The notes under the pieces were generated by a model, which saw only the letters and a program-made list of their open reading frames with translations, had not been told where the DNA came from and did not search any database. A stretch of 64,000 nt of DNA. It comes from Endozoicomonas sp965208385 (GTDB lineage Bacteria; Pseudomonadota; Gammaproteobacteria; Pseudomonadales; Endozoicomonadaceae). Shown piece after piece: positions 58,112 through 64,000 of this stretch. The position numbers and the translations under genes were made by a program. The stretch lies in contig CBDBOO010000118.1 in assembly GCA_965208385.1 (NCBI GenBank), positions 24,193-88,192 on the forward strand. Direction: 5' to 3'. How positions within the stretch are numbered: the stretch's first letter is position 1; every line of letters begins with the position of its first letter.

Positions 58112-59418
58112 TTATCCTGCTTGCTGCCAGTACTGATCCCAGTCCCCGTTAGAACGCAATGTTCTTAAGCAAAGCATTGCTCCTGCAATGGAAGGCTTCC
58201 ACCAAGCACCCGGTATTTTTAGTCGCATCTGCACTACTGCACTGTTAGAACTTTCTATTTCGCCAGAGCCAATGGGAAGATTGGCTGCTTCTGCTGCAGC
58301 ATATTCGAATTGCCCTGGACGGTTTCGGATATATCGGTGACACTCCTCTGGTTTATTGGCTGCTTTGCCTTTCTTTCCGTTTCTATGCGGATCAAGCTCT
58401 GCCATGACGGCATTAACATTGCCAGATTTCATGCGTTCCTGCTGGATATGCCGCCACTGTACACGTGTTTCCTTGTTAAACCCGACACACTCTTCTGCTG
58501 CATCAGCGAAGTGCTCAGAGAGATGATAATAGTCAACGAGGAAACTTCCTTGCTCTCCAAACACTCTCTTTGTCTGGTTGGCAATCCAGGTGGCTCCATC
58601 GCTCACGCAATGGATAGAGGATTGCCGGTTGAGCCCCTGCTCTATTGCACAACTCAACCACTGGTCACCTGCTTCATCCGGCCCTCCCATTGTGGCCTGA
58701 TGACGTTTATCTGAACTACCCAGCTTATAGACCTGGCAAAGTTTAGCCTCCTGCCATTCAGTTTTACGTGCTTTGCGTTTGTCACCTTCTGCCTCTTCAT
58801 CAAAGAGGACAACAGGAATCATGCTTCCATCCATTTCTCCTATGAACTGGGCAGCTTCACCGAGGCAGTCCTGACGATTTTGTGATGCACTGATGGAATC
58901 ATTTTGCATACAGCTTGCGTGCTCAAGAGTTATGGCTCGAATAGAAGACTCAGGCACATCAATACCATAATGTTCATGTATTTTTTTTGCAGCTGCCTGA
59001 AAAGAACTATCTGCACCAAAGTCTACAATTTTACGTTGAATTGTGCGGGAGTAGTCGCGACAGTGAATATGAGCGGCATGACTGAAAGGTCTGACCCGAT
59101 GTTTGTCTACCGTCTGGCAGCGTTCAAGAACTTCTATTTTCCCATAGGTGCTCAGCCAATAAGTGTTTTTTTTTGAGTTTTAGCTCCGGGGTGCTTCAGG
59201 CAAGCCTCGCCAAATTTTTGATCTTCCTTGTAGGTACCCCAGCCAGTAAGCAGTTCATTGCCCATTTCACGCAGGTGGACAATGACGGCTTCTTCAGCAT
59301 CATCAGCACGATCCAGGAGACCTGACTCGGCTTCAACAATATCCAGAAGTGCAGAAACTCTAAGCTCAAGCTCGGGGTGGGCTGCAAGTCTATCAGCAAG
59401 AGAAATAGGTGAGGGCAT
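58112..59418 (-). CDS. ISKra4-family transposase, two frames joined by a -1 slip on A9
   Basis: Frame A (59418 to 59152) encodes the N-terminal region (MPSPISLADRLAAHPELELR through GTYKEDQKFGEACLKHPGA) and stops after a run of nine A (plus-strand T9 at 59166-59174). A -1 shift on CAAAAAAAAAC continues with KNTYWLSTYGKIEVLERC into frame B, open to 58112, with GEMDGSMIPVVLFDEE, CVSDGATWIANQ, LVDYYHLSEH and LPIGSGEIESSNSAVVQMR, the ISKra4 DDE landmarks. No stop interrupts frame B, which suggests programmed slippage and not decay. Confidence 0.85.
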
Positions 59419-59430
59419 AATACTGACTAG

Positions 59431-61137
59431 GAGCCTGACCGAGAATTAACCCGCACTGTCAAAGTAAAAAGCTAGAATTCAAAATCGATCAACATTTGAT
59501 CGATTTTGGAAGAGTTTTAGTCATACTTAACCATTTCAAGCCTTTTCTTACCCTTTATGCTGCATTTCTCAACCTTTTTACATCTTCAAGACGGATTGAT
59601 CCCGTGGATACCGCTGTCGCACATTTTTTCATATTGTGCGCCGCGCATACCAGTGAGAATTCCGCATCTACTTTCTCTTTACCTCTGAGGCTAAAGCCCC
59701 GGAAACCGGAATTCTTAATCTGACCAAACGGTGGCTCTGCAATTACCTTGCGATGGACGTATACCGCCTTCGCTTCTTTTGTCTCCATCTTTTTATTCAT
59801 GGCCTGTCGCACGACTTCAAATTTGTCTGTACGAATCACCCGGCCAGCTTCTTTCTTTGAGCCGCTGCATCTTGAGCGATAGGGACACTCTGTGCATATA
59901 TCTTTATCTGCACGATAACCTTTCCTTTTGGCCTTGCTCTGGGGCTTGGTGACGAGCTTTTTTCTGGCGGGACAGATAAATACATCCGCGTCGGCATCGT
60001 AAGTAAAATCGGCTTTGACAAACTCCCGGTCAGAATTTTCAAGGCCTGTCCCTGCGGCCTTTTCCTGACGGTCCGTGGCGACATAGGCATCAATACCACT
60101 CTCGTCCAGGGTCTGTAGATTTGAGCCCGAATTGTAGCCATTGTCCAAGCTCATCTTATCCACAGTTTCACCCTCGGTGGTCTCGGATAATGCCGCCAGG
60201 GCTGGCTCTACTTCCTGTAAATCATTCGCGCTCTGGCTGACGTGTTGGCCAACGATAATTTGGTTATCTTTATCAACGCTGATTTGTGCGTTGTAGCTGT
60301 ATTCACAGTGTCCTTTTTTGCTCATGATCCGGGCGTCATGATCTGAAAAGCTGATTTGTTTTTTGTCGTCTATCAGTTCGCCCGGATTAAGCGTTTCTTC
60401 ACGCTCTTCAAGCGCCTTTTTGGCTTTCTTAATTTTCTCGAGACGCTCTTGTTTGAATTGCAAGTCTTCAGGAATACTGTAGCCATTAGCCTCCTGATAA
60501 GTGTCGTCTTCTTCCTGATCACACTGGCGGGCTTTATTGATCAGATCATCAATCTCAGCACTCAGCTCTGCTTCTTTAGCCTTAAGTCGACCATAGCTCA
60601 TGGCTTTGTGCTTTGACGTACTGGCTTTGAATTTAGACCCGTCAAGACTGATATGGCCAAGAGAGGCCATTTTAAGCTCCAGAGCGAGTTTGACACTTTG
60701 CTTAAAGCAATCATGGAAGAATGTCAGGTGATCTTTACGGAAGTCGCCCAGAACCCTGAAATTAGGGCAGTTCATTTGGGCGATGTACATGAAAGCCAGG
60801 TCCTGTCGGCATCGCTTTTCAATTTCACGAGAGCTGAACACACCATGGCTATAGGCGTAGATCAGGATGGAAATGATCAGCTTGGGAGGATAGGCATGTT
60901 GGCCGAGATGATGGTACTTGCTCTCAACTTCAGAGGTATCTATGTACTGAAAAATAGTTTCATAGACATAGCAGTCATGCTGCTTGGGAAGTAGATCAAA
61001 AATATTGGTCGGAAACAGCAAGTGCTGATTAAATTCAACAGGGCTGTCCTTAAATTTTGGTGGTGGCAACATTTGGCATTATTAGAATCAAGATTTGAGG
61101 CCTATCTTAACAGATAAGCCTGTTCTCGGTCAGGCTC
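59431..61137 (-). mobile_element. IS1182-family element in the ISKra4 leader
   Basis: 1707 bp. Inverted ends GAGCCTGACCGAGAA / GAGCCTGACCGAGAACAGG. Target duplication CTAG, palindromic, at 59427-59430 and 61138-61141, as is common for IS1182. It sits 13 bp before the ISKra4 transposase ATG and so separates that gene from its promoter. Confidence 0.95.
59555..61072 (-). CDS. IS1182-family transposase
   Basis: 505 aa, intact. N-terminal DUF772-like region (LPKQHDCYVYETIFQYIDTS, KLIISILIYAYSHGVFSSRE), first Asp in GHISLDGSKFKAS, second in KMSLDNGYNSGSNL, C-terminal Cys cluster (CTECPYRSRCSGSKK) and Glu-containing EPPFGQIKNSGFRGFSLRG. Family layout complete. Reads in the same direction as the ISKra4 transposase it disconnects. 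Confidence 0.95.
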   Translation of the reverse strand: MLPPPKFKDSPVEFNQHLLFPTNIFDLLPKQHDCYVYETIFQYIDTSEVESKYHHLGQHAYPPKLIISILIYAYSHGVFSSREIEKRCRQDLAFMYIAQMNCPNFRVLGDFRKDHLTFFHDCFKQSVKLALELKMASLGHISLDGSKFKASTSKHKAMSYGRLKAKEAELSAEIDDLINKARQCDQEEDDTYQEANGYSIPEDLQFKQERLEKIKKAKKALEEREETLNPGELIDDKKQISFSDHDARIMSKKGHCEYSYNAQISVDKDNQIIVGQHVSQSANDLQEVEPALAALSETTEGETVDKMSLDNGYNSGSNLQTLDESGIDAYVATDRQEKAAGTGLENSDREFVKADFTYDADADVFICPARKKLVTKPQSKAKRKGYRADKDICTECPYRSRCSGSKKEAGRVIRTDKFEVVRQAMNKKMETKEAKAVYVHRKVIAEPPFGQIKNSGFRGFSLRGKEKVDAEFSLVCAAHNMKKCATAVSTGSIRLEDVKRLRNAA

Positions 61138-61224
61138 CTAGGGTTGAGAAATACTCTTACATTATCGTTCATATTGAGGTCTTGTGGGCAGAAAAACTTC
61201 TAATGAACACTTTTAATTACACCC

Positions 61225-62388
61225 CATAGAATCAGCCTTTGCTTGTAGAGCTTCAAGAGTGATTCCTTTCTTCAAATATTTTGCACTTTTTGGTAATGAT
61301 TTGAATTTTTCGTACGGTGTCATCATATTTTCATAAAGATACTTTTTTCTCTCCTTACCTTTCTTGTCTACGACAGTTTCAGCAAAGAAACAGGGCCTGT
61401 GATAATTCAGGTAGGGGGTGAGATATTTTCGATTGAATTCATTTACTTCTGTCGCATATTTTTGTGGAATATGGGCATAACCAAGTATCTTTCTTATAAC
61501 TGCACCGTTTTTACATTCTGAAAGCGCATTGTCGTTTGTTTTTCTTGATCTTGATTTCGTGAATTTTATATGAAGATTGTCGAGTAGTTTTGCTACGCTA
61601 TAATTTATATACTCTGATCCGTTATCCGAGTGAAAACCCTGTAATTTAAAGGGGAAAGCTGCCAGAATCTCTTCAAGCACAGGGATCAGAAAGGCTTCGC
61701 TAATTCTCTCCACTGTGCAAACAATCTGGAATTGAGTCATCTCATCAACAGCATTAATGTGATACAAACCTTTCACTTTGTCTTTATCACCCTGATGAAC
61801 CGTATCGATTCGAATAAAACCTAGTTGTCCTTCAGGAGCTGGACGACGACGTGTGCCAATGGCTCGCTTTACTGGACGTGTGCAGTCCTTGTGGGTTCGG
61901 ATATTACGATATGTATTTGATTGCCTGAGATTGTAGAGGTGTGAAACCGAGATGCCGGCCAGTCGCTCGTAACGCTCGTCACCCCGTAAAAAAGCCCTTT
62001 CACAGAGTTTCTTAATGGCTACCCCATTCAGGTCGTTATGCAATCGATCCGTCTCAGCCAGAAGCCTTGTATCGGCCTTGGTGTATTTGGATTTGAAACC
62101 ATTGATTGTGCGCTGTTTACGCTTCAGAGTCCCCTTCGACTGACAGGCATGAATAAGGCGGGTAATCTGCGATCTTGAGTAGCCTGTAGCCACTGCGAGA
62201 TAACGCTTAATGAGCCCCTTGTCGGGCCTGCTGAGCGCTCGATATTTGAAGTACCTTAAAGTCGCCTCAACCCACTGATAACATTCATCTTTTGATTCCC
62301 ATCCGGGCTCAATATCAGGGGCGTAGTGGAGCAGTTCTTGCACTTGTGACAGTGTCTTTATGAGCCTTGTATTCATGATAACTTTCAT
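61225..62388 (-). pseudogene. rve-domain transposase of the outer IS, N-terminal 388 codons
   Basis: N-terminal HTH region (YLAVATGYSRSQITRLIHAC) then a DDE integrase core: IRIDTVHQGD, FHSDNGSEYINY, NDNALSECKNGAVIRK. Related to IS481/IS3-type integrases; family not resolved. ISKra4 cuts it after ADSM; the last 26 codons are at 57995-58081. As found, the frame ends in ISKra4 at 61213 with three foreign residues, so a nearly full-length protein could still form. Confidence 0.85.
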
Positions 62389-62487
62389 CCTGTAATCATG
62401 GACGAAAGATCCAATTGCGGCGGGCTCATTTCATATTGGAAATTAGAGCCTCCTTTAGGCTCATTTCATATTGGAAGAGACTCCCTG

Positions 62488-62656
62488 TGGTTCAGGAATA
62501 AACTATTCTCAATGCTGCAGTCTTTATCACCACGGAAAAGCTGCACCATCAGCAGAAAAACTGATGAGATCCAGATTCTGCGCCTACGCTCTGACCAAAA
62601 CAGATTACCTCATCTCAACGACATGGAAACCTCAACAAGCCGACATACAAATCTTC
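62488..62656 (+). pseudogene. ychJ: Interrupted and truncated ychJ, main piece
   Basis: Continues the 57913 piece: ...CGSGINYSQCCSLYHHGK, then KLMRSRFCAYALTKTDYLI and TWKPQQAD, matching the YchJ (UPF0225) SEC-C zinc-binding N-terminus and LMRSRYCAF motif. IS110 cuts it off after about 60 residues; the C-terminal half, including the second SEC-C motif, is missing. Function unknown even when intact. Confidence 0.8.
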
Positions 62657-63187
62657 ATGACCGTATTTTCGGTCACCCTGCAGCATGAAAATAATACTCT
62701 GCCACAATGTATCTGATGCAGAGCCTGACAGTGGTCGATGTTTTTGCAGTGGCTTTTAGACCCTGAATACAAATTGACCTGGGCTGGATCGTTCGCACCC
62801 TCGCTTATCTCATGGTTCAGAACTGGCACCATCAAGGCTCCATTTCTGGAACATTGAATGCACGGCAAACAGCCCTTTTCTCCAAGTGAGACTATGGCGA
62901 TCCGATCCAGTCCGTCAGGCTCTGCTGTTCCTCCGTGAACCTTTGGAGCATAGACGATGCAACCCATTGTGAAAAACTGTGCAGGCATTGATGTCCATAA
63001 AATGATGGTCATGGTTGCCGTTCGCAAAGAAATGCCAGAAGGCGACATTCAAGTATTAACCCGTGAATTTGGTACTTTCCGCAAAGATCGGGAATTAATG
63101 TGCCAGTTCCTTCAACAGCATCAGATCGATCTGGTCGTAATGGAGAGTACGGGTGTTTACTGGAAAAGTATTTATGCGTCCATCATT
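62645..63187 (+). mobile_element. IS110 fragment (left end, third copy)
   Basis: Same left end, leader and first 77 transposase codons as 16228-16770, then abrupt switch to unrelated DNA after ATCATT at 63187. Transposase ATG at 62957; the remaining frame to 63517 is antisense to the next gene and is not real. No catalytic Asp pair remains. Confidence 0.92.
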
Positions 63188-63700
63188 ACTCTGTTTAATC
63201 GCTTCATAAGCCGTCCGTTTAGCTTCAACCACCTTGTATCTATAAACATCCTCATCCCTTGGAGTGGTCTGAAGTTCATCAAGATTGTTGACACTCTCTA
63301 TGACGATACGCAGCAGCTCATTAGCCAGCAATGTATCCGGATCAACCACCAGTTGCACCGAGTATCCACTGGCATACTGAAGCAGCTTCAGGTTATCGAC
63401 CTCAACAGGCGACAATGGGCCAACACTGGGTATCACCAGCTGCCCAGGCACAGTATCACTGAAATCCGCCGGGTTGATCTCGGGTATAACCAACTCGAGT
63501 TTGGGGAACTTTATTGACTGATTTTCTGGTGAGGAGAATGGCCTTTTAAAGCCTGATCGAGTGGGTGGGTCATCAGGCTTTTTGCCTTCAGTGTCGTCAG
63601 TGTTTTGATTGCCTGGCATGATCGTTTCCGGATGCAGTTCGGGGCTTTTTACAGGGTGGTTTAACCCACTTGTCACGTGGGTGTGCTTTGGATGGCTCAT
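63188..63700 (-). CDS. Unrecognised protein, 3' end removed by IS110
   Basis: About 171 native residues from MSHPKHTHVTSGLNHP; the last 33 codons of the frame (to 63095) are IS110 DNA read backwards. Pro/Lys-rich N-terminal part (EGKKPDDPPTRSGFKRPFSS), then FPKLELVIPEINPADF and a helical section ending VEAKRTAYEAIKQS. Overlaps the gene at 63597-64000 by 104 nt in another frame, so the two may be one gene split by a frameshift. Confidence 0.5.
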
Positions 63701-64000
63701 CCATAAAGCTAAAATAAGACCCTCTTATGAGAGGCCCAACAAACAACATGGAGATTGGGACGTCATAAAAAGTATTCCAGCTTCTGTAATGGGCCTCTCT
63801 CTCAAAGTCTTCATGGGTAGGGTATTCCTCTTCGGAGTAGGCACTAAAGCCTTCATCCTCAGGGTCTTGGACGTCATCAGTTGGGTGGTGCTGGCTCCAG
63901 ATATCGGTATATCTTCGTCGTGATTTTAGGACAGGATTAGGGATTTTGCCGTTTTCTTCATCCATCAGAAAGTGGTGTCTACCTTCGTTGATATCATCGA
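63597..64000 (-). CDS. Unrecognised protein (5' end outside or at window edge)
   Basis: Open from the window edge to 63597; first ATG at 63965 (MDEENGKIPNPVLKSRRRYT), but sense codons continue upstream to 64000. Acidic and aromatic composition (DVQDPEDEGFSAYSEEEYP, RSWNTFYDVPISMLFVG). No domain recognised. Could be the N-terminal part of the same product as 63188-63700. Confidence 0.45.
   Translation of the reverse strand, partial: DDINEGRHHFLMDEENGKIPNPVLKSRRRYTDIWSQHHPTDDVQDPEDEGFSAYSEEEYPTHEDFEREAHYRSWNTFYDVPISMLFVGPLIRGSYFSFMDEPSKAHPRDKWVKPPCKKPRTASGNDHARQSKH

Larger units (their letters stand above)
58082..61224 (-). mobile_element. ISKra4-family element (carries nested IS1182)
   Basis: Inverted ends GGGTGTAATTAAAAGTGTTC, exact over 20 bp. 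Perfect 9-bp target duplication CATAGAATC at 58073-58081 and 61225-61233, inside the rve transposase gene. About 1432 bp without IS1182. Confidence 0.95.
57945..62481 (-). mobile_element. rve-type IS interrupting ychJ (carries nested ISKra4 and IS1182)
   Basis: Target duplication TCCCTG at 57939-57944 and 62482-62487 lies in the ychJ CPCGS codons. Ends share TTCCAAT...AAATGAGCC; on the transposase side this binding-site-like motif (GGCTCATTTCATATTGGAA) occurs twice, at 62424-62442 and 62459-62476. Without its passengers the element is about 1385 bp. Confidence 0.85.

Noticed and set aside
62957..63517. 186-residue IS110 protein
   Set aside because: After codon 77 the frame is read from the antisense of another gene; it is a truncated transposase.
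1..64000. tRNA or rRNA genes, prophage, plasmid origin or anti-phage defence island
   Set aside because: I saw no cloverleaf, rRNA-like, phage structural, replication or defence genes in reading both strands; a covariance search would be needed to exclude small RNAs.

Overview
The window reads as one contig of a marine gammaproteobacterium of the Oceanospirillales/Endozoicomonas type. The basis is Pseudomonas-like gene order (rpoE-rseA-rseB-rseC-mucD-lepA-lepB-DUF4845-rnc-era-recO-pdxJ), a recC-recB-recD operon, a sdhE-ygfX pair, AT-leaning codon use and a very heavy insertion-sequence load. The genus is an inference from content, not a measurement.

Region by region. 1-11.6 kb (minus strand): envelope-stress regulon and housekeeping block, with a recognisable sigma-E promoter in front of rpoE, a 16-bp repeat array between rseC and mucD, and a terminator-like hairpin directly in front of lepA. 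11.6-15.4 kb: nadB, convergent ygfX/sdhE and divergent ygfZ; the sdhE/ygfZ promoter region contains eleven 15-bp tandem repeats. 15.4-18.1 kb: a partial IS110 copy spliced as a patchwork with a second copy of the ygfZ 3' end, then a full-length IS110 and a 234-bp MITE. 18.1-24 kb: a giant orphan hybrid sensor kinase with three periplasmic solute-binding domains. 24.3-33.7 kb: recC, recB, recD. 33.7-49 kb: DUF4250 protein, NhaC antiporter, asparaginase I, a glutamine-synthetase-like enzyme, ung, an exported Ppx/GppA-like protein, a TetR regulator, lysS, prfB (with its programmed +1 frameshift), a small acidic exported protein, a thioesterase-like protein, dinG and a DUF1145 protein.

49-64 kb is a transposon graveyard. 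Removing each insertion together with one copy of its target duplication restores reading frames. A long gene from 49174 to 57858 was hit by an IS110/IS1111-like element (itself hit by an IS4-like element), an ISL3 element and two identical 197-bp MITEs. The restored 3' part carries the catalytic signature of the CyaA/edema factor/ExoY family of nucleotidyl cyclase toxins (two Lys, Asp-x-Asp, His, Asn at the expected spacings). Next to it ychJ was hit by an rve-type IS, which was hit by ISKra4, which was hit by IS1182: a four-level nest with every level supported by its target duplication. The window ends in a third IS110 fragment that truncates an unrecognised gene.

The strongest leads are the fossil (or recently broken) cyclase toxin, the two MITE families, the nested insertions and the ygfZ/IS110 patchwork.
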